Source: Streptosporangiaceae bacterium
Lineage (GTDB): Bacteria > Actinomycetota > Actinomycetes > Streptosporangiales > Streptosporangiaceae
Reading direction: 5' to 3'
DNA: 32,863 nt
Assembly: GCA_025934635.1 (NCBI GenBank)
Contig: JAICWX010000066.1
Location: forward strand, 1 to 32,863
The notes beneath the pieces are model-generated. The model was given only the letters and a program-made list of their open reading frames with translations. It did no database searches and was not told where the DNA came from. Shown here piece by piece: positions 23,202 through 31,690 of the stretch. Position numbers and translations under genes: made by a program. Every line of letters begins with the position of its first letter. The first letter of the stretch is position 1.

Positions 23202-24625
23202 TGCGGGCCGACCTGCTGGGCGGGACCATCGCCGGGCTCGACGAGGCGCTGGCGGTCGTCGACGCCTTCGACCGGACCCTGGTCGCCGGGCTGCTCCGGC
23301 CGCAGCCCGGCCAGGCCGGCGGGCTGACCCGGCTGGCCGGCGCCGTCGCGGGGACGCCGCTGGCGGTGCGGGCCGCCGAGGCGGCCGGGAAGGCGGCCGC
23401 GGGAGCCGCGGGTGAGGACCACCTCGTCACCCTGGCCGCGGCGCGCACGGCGGTACTCGGCTCCGTCCACGACGCGCTGATGACCCAGGTCGCGGAGGCG
23501 ACTGGCCGGCCCCAGGGTGCCGCTGTGCCTGGGGGTGTCACTGTGCCTGGGGATGTCGCTGTGCCCGGCGGCCAGGCTGCGGCCGGGCAGCACGCCGCGA
23601 ACCTGCTGGGCGCCGGCCGGTCCTGGCTGTGCGACCTGGCCCGCTGCGGGTGGCGAGGCCTGGACCACGACGTGGTCGCCGGGGCGGCGCCGGTCGTCTC
23701 GGGCCTGCTCGCGGACCCGGGCCGGCGCCGCCTGGCGACGCTCCTGGACGGCTTCGCGGCCGAACTGGCCGCGTCCTGCCCGGGCGCGGCCCTGGACCGC
23801 ATCCCGGCCCGGCGCTGGGCGGACCTGTGGTCGCGGGCGCTGCTGCTGACGCTGCCCGGGGCGGCGGCCGGGCCGGCGGCCGGCCCGGCGACCGGCCGCC
23901 TGCTGCCGCTCGGCGTTGACCTGCACGAGCACGCGACCGCGGTCCAGGCCCAGGTCCACGCGGTATTCGAGCCTGCCGACGGGACCGGGGCGCGGCTGGT
24001 CCGGGCCAGCGTCTCGGCGCCGAAGCCGGACACCGTCGTCGAAGCCGGCGTCTGGCCGCTGCTGCGCCCGCACCTGTCGCTCCTGGCCGCCGTCAGCGCG
24101 GGCCGCTCGATGGACCTCGCGGACATGCCGGTGACCGCCGAGGGCGACCTGATCTGGAGCGACGCGCACGCGCGGCCGGGCGTACCGGCCGATCCGTTCG
24201 TCACCGCCCGGGTCGCCCTGCCCGCGGCGAGCGAGGCGGCGACCGCGCCGCTGGACCGGCACCCGGCGCGCATCGCCGTCCCCGTCTTCCTGGAGGGCTA
24301 CCGCTCGGGCCAGGACGGCGACGGGCTGGCGTTCGCCGTGGCCGGGCATCGGCTGGCCGTCGACACGGACCGCATCCCGGCCGCCGGACCGCTGACCCCC
24401 GAGGCCGTCGCCGCGTCCGGTGCCTGCATCGGGCTGCTCCGCTGGGACGCCGGGTCGTTCAGCGTCCAGCCGCTGGCGGTGGAGCTGACCAGGGGGAAGA
24501 CGGCGGTCCAGGCGGGCGAGTGGGCCGGGGGCGCGACCGGCAAGAACGGGATCAAGGCCGAGAAGGCCGCCACCGACGCCGTGTCGGTGCTGCGGGAACG
24601 CGCGGGAAGGCTGCTGCGGAAATGA
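23201..24625 (+). CDS. Unknown protein, second gene of the vWA-MoxR cassette
   Basis: 474 residues from the ATG at 23201, which overlaps the preceding stop by 1 nt (TGATG). I do not recognise a domain. The N-terminal half is alanine-rich and helical (DEALAVVDAFDRTLVAGLLR), then a variable stretch of VPGG-type repeats (about 108-125), then helices (ARCGWRGLDHDVVAGAAPVV). The C-terminal half is beta-rich (LLPLGVDLHEHATAVQAQVH, VRASVSAPKPDTVVEAGVWP, ARIAVPVFLEGYRSGQDGDG). No membrane segments. The stop overlaps the ATG of the vWA gene (ATGA). Its fixed position suggests a structural or adaptor subunit; related cassettes carry other uncharacterised proteins such as DUF5691 at this position, but I see no specific match. 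Confidence 0.75.
   Translation: MRADLLGGTIAGLDEALAVVDAFDRTLVAGLLRPQPGQAGGLTRLAGAVAGTPLAVRAAEAAGKAAAGAAGEDHLVTLAAARTAVLGSVHDALMTQVAEATGRPQGAAVPGGVTVPGDVAVPGGQAAAGQHAANLLGAGRSWLCDLARCGWRGLDHDVVAGAAPVVSGLLADPGRRRLATLLDGFAAELAASCPGAALDRIPARRWADLWSRALLLTLPGAAAGPAAGPATGRLLPLGVDLHEHATAVQAQVHAVFEPADGTGARLVRASVSAPKPDTVVEAGVWPLLRPHLSLLAAVSAGRSMDLADMPVTAEGDLIWSDAHARPGVPADPFVTARVALPAASEAATAPLDRHPARIAVPVFLEGYRSGQDGDGLAFAVAGHRLAVDTDRIPAAGPLTPEAVAASGACIGLLRWDAGSFSVQPLAVELTRGKTAVQAGEWAGGATGKNGIKAEKAATDAVSVLRERAGRLLRK
23522..23575 (+). repeat. Three 18-bp tandem repeats inside the unknown cassette gene
   Basis: Units close to GCTGTGCCTGGGGGTGTC, the third diverged, encode VPGG/VPGD steps. The length keeps the reading frame. 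Confidence 0.75.
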
Positions 24626-25947
24626 CCGAGCCGGACCTCCACGAGAACCGCCGTCAGGTGCTGTACTGGCGGCTGCTGGCCCGCCTGTTCGATCCGGAGG
24701 AGCAGGCGACGCTGGAAGCGGCGAGCCTGGCCGTCGTGGCCGACATCGGCCTGCCGGCCGCGCTGCTCGACCCGCACGCCTCGGTCGACTCGGTCGTCCA
24801 GCGCCACCCCGAGCTGGCCGCCGAGTTCGACGGCCTGATGGCGCCCGGGCCGGACGACGGAGGCGCCCGCGACCGGGCGGCCGAGGTACGGCGCGCGGCG
24901 CTGGCGTCCAAGGTGCTGCTCAACGTGTTCGGCACCGGCACCGGCCCGGTCACGGCCGGGCAGCTGGCGCGCTGGCAGTCCGACGCGGGCTGGCTGGAGC
25001 GGGCCCTGGGCGGCCAGCCCGGTGAGCTGGGCGGCCAGCCCGGTGAGCTGCGCGGCCGCGGCCGCGGACCGGAGCTCGCCGCCATCGAAGCCGACCTGGT
25101 CCAGCGGATGCACCTGCGCGAGGTGCTGGCCGACCCCGGGCTCGCGGCGCAGCTGACCCCGAGCATGTCGCTGATCGAGCAGCTGCTGCGGGACAAGGGC
25201 AACCTGTCGGGCGTGGCCCTGGCGAACGCCAAGTCCCTGATCCGCCGGTTCGTCGACGAGGTGGCCGAGGTGCTGCGCACCGAGGTGGAAAAGGTGACCG
25301 TCGGCGAGCTGGACCGTTCGGTCCCGCCCAAGCGGGTGTTCCGCAACCTGGACCTCGACCGCACGATCTGGAAGAACCTCACCAACTGGAGCCCGGCGGA
25401 GGAGCGGCTGTACGTCGACCGCCTCTACTACCGGCACACTGCCCGCAAGACGCTGCCGCAGCGACTGATCGTGGTGGTGGACCAGTCCGGCTCGATGACC
25501 GACTCCATGGTCAACTGCACCATCTTGGCGTCGATCTTCGCCGGGCTGCCGAAGGTGGACGTCCACCTGATCGCGTACGACACGCAGGCGCTCGACCTCA
25601 CCCCCTGGGTGCACGACCCCTTCGAGGCCCTGCTGCGCACTCACCTGGGCGGCGGCAACGACGGCATGGTCGCCATGGCCCTGGCCCAGCCGAAGATCGC
25701 CGAGCCCCGCAACACCGTGGTGGTGTGGATCTCGGACTTCTACGAAACGCGGATCGAGCAGCTCTTCGAGGCCATGGCCGCGATCAGTCGGTCCGGGGCC
25801 AGGTTCATCCCGGTCGGCTCGGTGACCAGTTCCGGGAGCGGCATCGTCAACCCGTGGTTCCGGGAGCGCTTCAAGGACCTCGGCACGCCGGTGATCTCCG
25901 GCCACATCCGCAAGCTCGTCCATGAACTCAAGACGTTCCTCACCTAG
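24622..25947 (+). CDS. von Willebrand factor A (vWA) domain protein
   Basis: 441 residues from the ATG at 24622, which overlaps the previous stop (ATGA). The N-terminal 250 residues are helical (ENRRQVLYWRLLARLFDPEE, VLLNVFGTGTGPVTAGQLAR, NAKSLIRRFVDEVAEVLRTE). The C-terminal vWA domain starts at LIVVVDQSGSM (MIDAS D287-x-S289-x-S291) and continues with HLGGGNDGMVAMAL and VVVWISDFYE, which supply further metal-site residues. vWA proteins paired with MoxR ATPases act as metal-dependent adaptors that couple the ATPase to a substrate. A perfect 21-bp duplication encodes a doubled LGGQPGE just before the middle of the helical part. It is followed after 12 nt by the MoxR gene. Confidence 0.88.
   Translation: MTEPDLHENRRQVLYWRLLARLFDPEEQATLEAASLAVVADIGLPAALLDPHASVDSVVQRHPELAAEFDGLMAPGPDDGGARDRAAEVRRAALASKVLLNVFGTGTGPVTAGQLARWQSDAGWLERALGGQPGELGGQPGELRGRGRGPELAAIEADLVQRMHLREVLADPGLAAQLTPSMSLIEQLLRDKGNLSGVALANAKSLIRRFVDEVAEVLRTEVEKVTVGELDRSVPPKRVFRNLDLDRTIWKNLTNWSPAEERLYVDRLYYRHTARKTLPQRLIVVVDQSGSMTDSMVNCTILASIFAGLPKVDVHLIAYDTQALDLTPWVHDPFEALLRTHLGGGNDGMVAMALAQPKIAEPRNTVVVWISDFYETRIEQLFEAMAAISRSGARFIPVGSVTSSGSGIVNPWFRERFKDLGTPVISGHIRKLVHELKTFLT
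25006..25047 (+). repeat. Perfect 21-bp tandem duplication in the vWA gene
   Basis: Two identical units CTGGGCGGCCAGCCCGGTGAG encode LGGQPGE twice and are followed by a partly related Arg-Gly run. Being perfect, the duplication is probably recent. Confidence 0.85.
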
Positions 25948-25959
25948 GAAGGCCCCGAC

Positions 25960-27072
25960 GTGTCTGATTTGCTGCGTGCCCCGGCCGAGATCAAGTACGC
26001 CGGGGAACTGGACTGGCTGGAGTCCGTCGACGACAGCCCCAAGCCGTTTTCCTGGCGCCTGTCCCCGAAGATGGTCCGGCTGTTCATCCTGGGTTCCGAG
26101 CGGTCTGACGGGCTGGACCGGGAGATCACGCAGAAGTGGTTCGGTGACCGCAGTTTCGTCGAGCGGTCCATTGTCACGCTGGCGTCCGACCGCGGCCTGC
26201 TGCTGATCGGCGATCCCGGCACCGGCAAGAGCTGGCTGGCCGAGCTGCTGGCCGCCGCCATCAGCCGCGACTCCACGCTAGTGGTGCAGGGCACGGCGGG
26301 CACCACCGAGGATCACATCAAGTACTCCTGGAACGTGTCCATGGTCATCGCCAAGGGCCAGTCGCGGGAGTCGATGATCCCCTCGCCGATCATGACCGCG
26401 ATGGAGACCGGCGCGATCGGCCGGTTCGAGGAGCTCACCCGGTCCACCAGCGACGTCCAGGACGCGCTGATCTCGATCCTGTCCGAGAAGTACGTCTCGG
26501 TGCCCGAGCTGGACAGCGACGGCATCGTCTTCGCCAAGCCCGGCTTCTCCATCATCGCCACCGCCAACAGCCGCGACCGGGGCGTCAACGACCTGTCCTC
26601 CGCGCTCAAGCGCCGGTTCAACTTCGTGCGCATTCCGGTGGTGACGAACAAGAAGAGCGAGGCGGAGATCGTCCGCTTCCGCACCGAGGAACTGCTGCGC
26701 CGCCACCAGATCGAGCTGGACGTGCCGCCGACGCTGCTCGACGTGCTGCTGCAGAGCTTCGCCGACCTGCGCGCGTCGGCCGCGGCGGCCGGCAGCGACG
26801 ACGAGAAGCTGGAGTCGGCGCTGTCCACCGCCGAGCAGATCGGCGTGCTCGAGGACGCGATCCTGCACAGCAACTTCTTCGGCGCGCGCACGCTGACGGC
26901 CGGCACGCTGGCCTCCTCGCTGGTCGGGTCGCTGGCCCGGCGCGCGCCCGAGGACCTGGCCATCCTCAACAAGTACCTGCACGGCGTCGTCGAGCCGCGC
27001 AGCAAGAAAGAGGGCGGGTCGTGGCCGGAGTTCCTGGCGGGCGGCCGCGACGCGATCGCCACCTTGTCGTGA
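25960..27072 (+). CDS. MoxR-type AAA+ ATPase
   Basis: 370 residues starting at GTG (25960) with AGGAAGG upstream. Walker A is GDPGTGKS (84-91). The characteristic VVQGTAGTTEDHIKYSWN region and MTAMETGAIGRFEELTRSTS follow; the Walker B position reads RFEEL, giving Glu-Glu in place of Asp-Glu, as in this MoxR subgroup. Sensor 1 is SIIATANSRDRGVN, and the Arg-finger region is LSSALKRRFNFVRI. The protein should form a hexameric ring that remodels a client, guided by the vWA protein encoded upstream. The stop overlaps the GTG of the DUF5682-like gene (GTGA). Confidence 0.92.
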   Translation: MSDLLRAPAEIKYAGELDWLESVDDSPKPFSWRLSPKMVRLFILGSERSDGLDREITQKWFGDRSFVERSIVTLASDRGLLLIGDPGTGKSWLAELLAAAISRDSTLVVQGTAGTTEDHIKYSWNVSMVIAKGQSRESMIPSPIMTAMETGAIGRFEELTRSTSDVQDALISILSEKYVSVPELDSDGIVFAKPGFSIIATANSRDRGVNDLSSALKRRFNFVRIPVVTNKKSEAEIVRFRTEELLRRHQIELDVPPTLLDVLLQSFADLRASAAAAGSDDEKLESALSTAEQIGVLEDAILHSNFFGARTLTAGTLASSLVGSLARRAPEDLAILNKYLHGVVEPRSKKEGGSWPEFLAGGRDAIATLS

Positions 27073-29753
27073 TCTTCGAGGCGCTGCGGGCGCAGCTGCA
27101 GGAGGCCGCGGCGACGTTCGCCGACGGCCCGGGGGCCCGGGAGGGCATCCTGCTGGGCATCGTCGACGACGTCGACCGGGCCGTGCGCGAGCCGCTGGAG
27201 ATCTTCCCCGTCTGCCACCACTCCCCCGCGTCGGCGATCGCGATGGCCCGCCGCCTGCGGGCCAGGCAGCCGAAGGTCGTCTACCTGGAGCTGTGCGAGG
27301 ACATGGCGCCGCTGCTGACCGAACTGCGCAACTGCACGCTGCCGGTCGCGGTCCAGGCGTTCGCGACCGAGGTCGACGGGTTCCCGGCCGAGTGGTCCCC
27401 GCTGTCGGTGGTCGCGCCGATCACCGAGGCCTCGGCCGAGTACCAGGCGATCGCCTACGCGCTGGACACGCCGGGAGCCGAGCTGGTCCTGGTCGACCGG
27501 TCCTCGGACCATGTCTTCCAGTGGGACGCGCGGGGGCTGCCGGTCCCGGCCTCGGCTGGGGCCCCGGACGCGCCGCCGGCTGAGGAGGAGACCGCGCTGC
27601 ACGGCGACGCGGTCGGCGTGGAGATCGGCGACCTGCGGCCGCGCTTCGCCGAACTGGAGGAGCACCTGCTGCGCCACGGCCGGGTGCGGCACTGGTCGGA
27701 ATGGTGGCACCAGTACGTCGAACTGCCGCTCGGCGACAGCGACCACGACACCTACCGCCAGGTCATGTTCGGTATCGGCAGCCTGTTCCGGCGGCTGGCC
27801 CCCGGCGACCCGCACCAGGTGCGGGTGGACGAGGACCGGGAACGCTACATGTGGACGCGGATACGCGAGCACCTGGCGACGACCGGCACCGATCCCGCTC
27901 AGTGCCTTTACGTCTGCGGCGCCTTCCATGCGGCCAGCCGGGTCGCCGAGTTCGGCGTCGGCGGTACTGGTTTTTTCGACATCAGCCCGCGCACGGCGAC
28001 GACGTGGCAGCACGGCCTGATCCCGTCGAGCCACGCGGCCATCGAAGCGCAGTTCGGCCTGGCCGGGGGCTCGGTGTCGATCGCGGCGACGGTCTGGACG
28101 AAGAACGTCAAGCGCACGGGGGCGGAACCGTACCGGCTGGCCGGGCAGGCGGGCCGTCCGGCCAGGAAAACCAAGACGATGGCGCCGAACGAGTCCGCGG
28201 TCCCCGCCTCGGACAAGCTCACCGGCTTCCTGCGCCGGCCGCCCGTCCTGGATCCCCTGGACGAGGCCGAGTTGCTCGGCTGGTCGGTGGAGATCGTGCG
28301 CGCCGCGCGCCGCAACGGCTACCTCGCCTCCACCGCCGACGCCATCGCGGTGTTCGAGACGTCGATCCTGCTGGCCGGGCTGCGCGACCGGGCCAACCCC
28401 ACCCCGTACGACTTCGGTGACGCGGCGGTTACCTGCATCGAGAAGGACGTCGTGCCGGGCCGGCGCGACGTGCAGCGCCTGGTCGAGATCATGATGGGCG
28501 GGGACCGGATCGGCCGGGTCGGCTATGACGCGCTGCCGCCCCTGGTGCGTGACGTCCATGACCGGCTCGAGCCGCTGGGTTTGCGGCTGGAGCGGCGCGG
28601 CGTCCAGCGGGCCCTGCTGAACATCGCCGCCCAGCCGGAACTGGCGCGGTGCTCCGACGTGCTGTGGATGCTGCGGTACCTGCTGCCGCCGGGCGCGGCG
28701 CGGCCGATCATGGGTGAGCGGCGGCTCGGCGAGCGGCCGATCCAGGAGTCGTGGGACCTGGCGCTGGGCACCCACCAGCGGGCCCTCATCGAACTCGGCT
28801 ACGAGGGCATCAGCATCGAGCAGGTTCTCGAGCAGCGCCTGCGCCGGGCAGCGTACGGGCCGCGCGCCACCACGGCGATCGTCCTGGAGGCGGTCGAGAA
28901 CGCGACGCTGTACCTGCGCAACCGCCGCCTGGCCGACGAACTGGGCAGCCGCGCCCTGGAAGTCCTGTCCGCCGAACGCAGCGTCGACGGCGCACCGGAG
29001 GTGCTGCGCCGGGCGCGACGGCTGCTGGCGTACTACCGCACCAGCGAGCCGGTGCTGCCGTCCTGGATCGAGTCCTTCGTCAAGGCCGGCTACGCGCACT
29101 ACTGCACCCTGCTGCCGACCGCCTTCACCGCCGACGACGCCACCGTCCGCCAGGTGGCGGCGATGCTGGGCTTCTTGTTCAGCATGGAACCCCTGGCGCT
29201 GTCGCTGGGCTGCGACCGGACCCAGCTGGAACTGGCGGTCGCCCAGTCGCACCCGGAGGAACCGGCGAAGACGGCGCTGCTGTGGGCGGCCCGGACGCAG
29301 CTGGGCCAGCTCTCCCGCGAAGACCTGCGGGCGCGGTGCGACGAACTGCTCGGCAACCCTCTGGTGGTGCCCGCCTATCCGCGCTATCTCAGCGGTTTCG
29401 TCCATGCCCTGGAGCCCGTCCCCGGCCTGGCGGGCTTCGTCGTGGAGATGGTGTCGAACGCGTTCGGGCGGCTGCCGGACCCGGTGCTGCTGCCCTGGCT
29501 GCCCGCCCTGATCGGCACCTTGCGATCGGCCTCCGAACTGACCCCGCTGCTGATCCGCGAGGCCGGGCGGATCTTCCCCGGCCGACTCGAGGCCCTGGAC
29601 GCCTGGGTCCCGCCGTGGCGGGTCCAGCCGGAGCCGGACGCCGTGCCTGCGAGGCCGGGCCCGGACGCCGGCCAGGGCCTCGCGCTGCTCGCCGCCTACC
29701 CCGCGACGGGTAATGCGCTGGAGGTACTGCTCAGGCCTACGAATTTCTCATGA
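27069..29753 (+). CDS. DUF5682-like protein, last gene of the vWA-MoxR cassette
   Basis: 894 residues from the GTG at 27069, which overlaps the MoxR stop by 4 nt; an in-frame ATG at 27021 would lie inside the MoxR gene and is less likely. The N-terminal region resembles DUF5682, a TraB/ChaN/EreA-like fold: FPVCHHSPASAIAMARRLRA (His50-His51), KVVYLELCEDMAPLLTEL, and a later AQCLYVCGAFHAAS with another His. The His and acidic residues may form a metal or catalytic site. Residues about 400-890 are largely helical and probably form a scaffold. It is a standard partner of MoxR-vWA-SWIM cassettes and could be the effector or the client. No signal peptide or membrane span is visible. Confidence 0.85.
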   Translation: MIFEALRAQLQEAAATFADGPGAREGILLGIVDDVDRAVREPLEIFPVCHHSPASAIAMARRLRARQPKVVYLELCEDMAPLLTELRNCTLPVAVQAFATEVDGFPAEWSPLSVVAPITEASAEYQAIAYALDTPGAELVLVDRSSDHVFQWDARGLPVPASAGAPDAPPAEEETALHGDAVGVEIGDLRPRFAELEEHLLRHGRVRHWSEWWHQYVELPLGDSDHDTYRQVMFGIGSLFRRLAPGDPHQVRVDEDRERYMWTRIREHLATTGTDPAQCLYVCGAFHAASRVAEFGVGGTGFFDISPRTATTWQHGLIPSSHAAIEAQFGLAGGSVSIAATVWTKNVKRTGAEPYRLAGQAGRPARKTKTMAPNESAVPASDKLTGFLRRPPVLDPLDEAELLGWSVEIVRAARRNGYLASTADAIAVFETSILLAGLRDRANPTPYDFGDAAVTCIEKDVVPGRRDVQRLVEIMMGGDRIGRVGYDALPPLVRDVHDRLEPLGLRLERRGVQRALLNIAAQPELARCSDVLWMLRYLLPPGAARPIMGERRLGERPIQESWDLALGTHQRALIELGYEGISIEQVLEQRLRRAAYGPRATTAIVLEAVENATLYLRNRRLADELGSRALEVLSAERSVDGAPEVLRRARRLLAYYRTSEPVLPSWIESFVKAGYAHYCTLLPTAFTADDATVRQVAAMLGFLFSMEPLALSLGCDRTQLELAVAQSHPEEPAKTALLWAARTQLGQLSREDLRARCDELLGNPLVVPAYPRYLSGFVHALEPVPGLAGFVVEMVSNAFGRLPDPVLLPWLPALIGTLRSASELTPLLIREAGRIFPGRLEALDAWVPPWRVQPEPDAVPARPGPDAGQGLALLAAYPATGNALEVLLRPTNFS
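29663..29747 (+). repeat. Diverged direct repeat, copy A (3' end of the DUF5682-like gene)
   Basis: About 85 bp at the end of the DUF5682-like gene matches 30711-30793 with roughly ten differences by eye, including small gaps. Confidence 0.85.
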
Positions 29754-29863
29754 CCATCCGAGGTCGGGTAAGTAGCTTCCCGGCCAGGATGCCCCCGAAG
29801 GACGCCGGCCCGCCGCCGCAGGGCCAGCGCCCGCCGGGACACCACATGACGGATCGCTTACCG

Positions 29864-30412
29864 CTAGCAGACTCGCGTCACGTTCATAGTCGGGCTATCC
29901 CCGTGCCAGGTCAGCTTGTCACCCTGACTGTCTATCACCACGAAGATTCCTACTGTGCGATAAGGCACGAGGACGGCCGTCGAAACGCAATCGTTCTGAA
30001 TGACAGAAGCGTCGGTGGTGCCCGCGCAGCCATGTTTTGTCGGGCCATCACCATCATTGCCCCAGACACCTGTATGGATATCTTCTATCTGTAGATCCGC
30101 CGTCTGCGCACAGCTCGCTGCCGCGAAGGGAGCGCAGGTCTCCACCCAGGCGCGGCCCCGTATGAAACCTGGGAAAGCTTTCGATTTTGCAATTGAGGTA
30201 GCTGAGGAGCAGCCCTCCGCAACCGCGGTTCCGTTAACGTAAACAGTGAATTTATGAACCACGGCAGGATTGTCCGCGACCGGCTTCAGGGCCGACGCCG
30301 ACGTGGACGCCGTGCGGTGACTCGCCGTTACCGCGGTGGCCGGCAGCGCGAAGGATGTCGCCAGGAGCGCGACCGCGGCGGCCGCCGTGACCCGGATCCC
30401 GAATGAGAGCAT
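29864..30412 (-). CDS. Secreted Cys-rich protein, unknown function
   Basis: 182 residues from the ATG at 30412, with AAAGGA 6 nt upstream. A signal peptide is clear: MLSFGIRVTAAAAVALLATS then FALPATA, with likely cleavage after Ala27. The mature part has six cysteines (EGCSS, ETCAP, SCAQT, HGCAG, NDCVS and a C-terminal Cys), enough for three disulfides. It is probably an extracellular folded domain of mainly beta structure (VVHKFTVYVNGTAVAEGCSS, GIFVVIDSQGDKLTWHGD). I do not recognise the family. GC content and codon choice are visibly lower than in the neighbours, with A/T-ending codons frequent, which suggests later acquisition. It lies between the two copies of a diverged 85-bp repeat. Confidence 0.75.
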   Translation of the reverse strand: MLSFGIRVTAAAAVALLATSFALPATAVTASHRTASTSASALKPVADNPAVVHKFTVYVNGTAVAEGCSSATSIAKSKAFPGFIRGRAWVETCAPFAAASCAQTADLQIEDIHTGVWGNDGDGPTKHGCAGTTDASVIQNDCVSTAVLVPYRTVGIFVVIDSQGDKLTWHGDSPTMNVTRVC

Positions 30413-30590
30413 GTTAGGTCCTTTCCCGTGCGTTCTGATATGTTTTTCGAACCGATATTTGCCTTGGGGCTGCTTCGGCTGTGAAGGGAAACCGCTAGCC
30501 ACCGCGCCGGGGTATTCTCCTTTCCCGGAACTTTTACCTGGCGCTTATGCAGGCCTTTTGAGGATGGCATCGGGGTTACTGGGGATCCAT

Positions 30591-30626
30591 GCGGTTTGAC
30601 CGGCGGTTTGACCCGCAGTTTGACCG
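30591..30626 (+). repeat. Three 12-bp tandem repeats
   Basis: GCGGTTTGACCG, GCGGTTTGACCC and GCAGTTTGACCG follow each other in non-coding DNA. Confidence 0.75.
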
Positions 30627-30710
30627 CCGGGTCCGGGCCGGCCGGCGACGTCGGCGGACACGGCCACCTGCGGGCCGCCGGGGCCAGAGCAGCTAGCGGT
30701 CGCCGGGTCA

Positions 30711-30793
30711 GGACGCCGGCCGGAGCCTCGCGCTGCTCGCCGCCTGCCCCCGACGGGTGATGCGCTGGAGGTACCGCTAAGACATACGAATTC
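30711..30793 (+). repeat. Diverged direct repeat, copy B (relic of a DUF5682-like gene end)
   Basis: Matches 29663-29747. A one-base deletion breaks the coding frame (the frame reads LALLAACPRR and soon meets TAA), so it is non-coding here. It is either a partial duplication or the remains of a second related gene. Confidence 0.8.
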
Positions 30794-30897
30794 GATAGGC
30801 CGGTAACAGGCTGCTAAGAAGCGCGATGGCGATATTGGCTGCATGACAGCTACTCTCACCCTCCCCGCGCCCCCGGGAGGAAGTACTCCGGGCGGCC

Positions 30898-31480
30898 ATG
30901 CCGGAGGTCCGCCTTGCTTACCCAGCGGATGTCCGGGAGGACCCTGGGCAGGCGCTGCGTACCGCCTGGCTGCGGTCCGACGCGCTCGTGCTCGCGTATA
31001 TGGACCTCGACCGGTCGACCGACCTGACCGCGCTGCTGCCGCTGGTCGCGCCGCTGCTATCCGGCCACTCCGACCTGGCCATCGGGACCCGGCTGGCCCG
31101 GACCGCCCGGGTCGTGCGCGAACCCGGGCGCGACTTCATTTCACGTGGCTACCACGTCCTGCACTGGATGCTGCGGGCGCGATTCTCCACGCGCAGTGCG
31201 GGTTCGAGGCCATCCGCGGCGAGGTCGCCCGGCAGTTGCTGCCGCTGGTGCAGGACACCGGCCCGTTCCTCGACACCGAGCTGCTCGTCCTGGCCGAGCG
31301 GGCCGGATTGCGGATCGCCGAGATGCCGGTCGACTGGGCCGGCAGCCGGATCGGTACCGCCGCCACGGCCGTGGCCGACCTGCGCAGCGCCGCCCGGGCG
31401 CTGACCGCCGGACGGCGGCCGGTCGCGGCCCTGCGCGCGCAGTTCGGCCGCGCGCCGCTTGCCTCGCACCCGGTCTCGTA
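30898..31480 (+). pseudogene. GT2 glycosyltransferase relic (truncated, frameshifted)
   Basis: The frame from 30898 reads QALRTAWLRSDALVLAYMDL, DRSTDLTALLPLVAPLL, GHSDLAIGTRLARTARVV and DFISRGYHVLHWMLRARF, typical of GtrB/DPM1-like family 2 glycosyltransferases. Near 31190-31200 the homology jumps to another frame: HAQCGFEAIRGEVARQLLPL, FLDTELLVLAERAGLRIAEM, PVDWAGSRIGTAATAVADLR. A single missing base near the FS(T)AQCGF junction explains the shift. The N-terminal nucleotide-sugar binding motif (PxYNE) and the usual first 60 or so residues are absent, and the C-terminus frays after about 31440. These enzymes pass sugars to polyprenyl phosphate at the membrane; this copy cannot be functional. 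Confidence 0.8.
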
Positions 31481-31595
31481 CGGCGTGGCCTCCCAGGTCA
31501 TCACCTGGTGGAGGCGCACTATACGAAGGTCACCATCGGCGGCCAGACGGTCTATGACCTCAGCCAGCCGGTGAGCTAGCCCGGCCCGCACTCGC

Positions 31596-31647
31596 CGGTT
31601 ACGCGCTCCGGTTACGCGCGGCGGTTACGCGCGGCGGTTACGCGGAG
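31596..31647 (+). repeat. Four 13-bp tandem repeats
   Basis: Four units of CGGTTACGCGCGG or close variants, head to tail, between two pseudogenes. Confidence 0.85.
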
Positions 31648-31690
31648 CGGACCATGAAGGCCGGTCAGCGGCCCAGCCTGTGAGCTGGTC

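Larger units (their letters stand above)
30413..30842. other. Non-coding stretch with short repeats
   Basis: 430 nt upstream of the secreted-protein gene. It should hold that gene's promoter (minus strand), three 12-bp repeats at 30591-30626 and repeat copy B at 30711-30793. No gene is supported. Confidence 0.5.

Noticed and set aside
26313..29405. A 1030-codon open frame on the minus strand opposite the MoxR and DUF5682-like genes
   Set aside because: It mirrors strongly biased plus-strand coding sequence, has no family motifs and is low-complexity; the plus-strand genes have clear domains and coupling.
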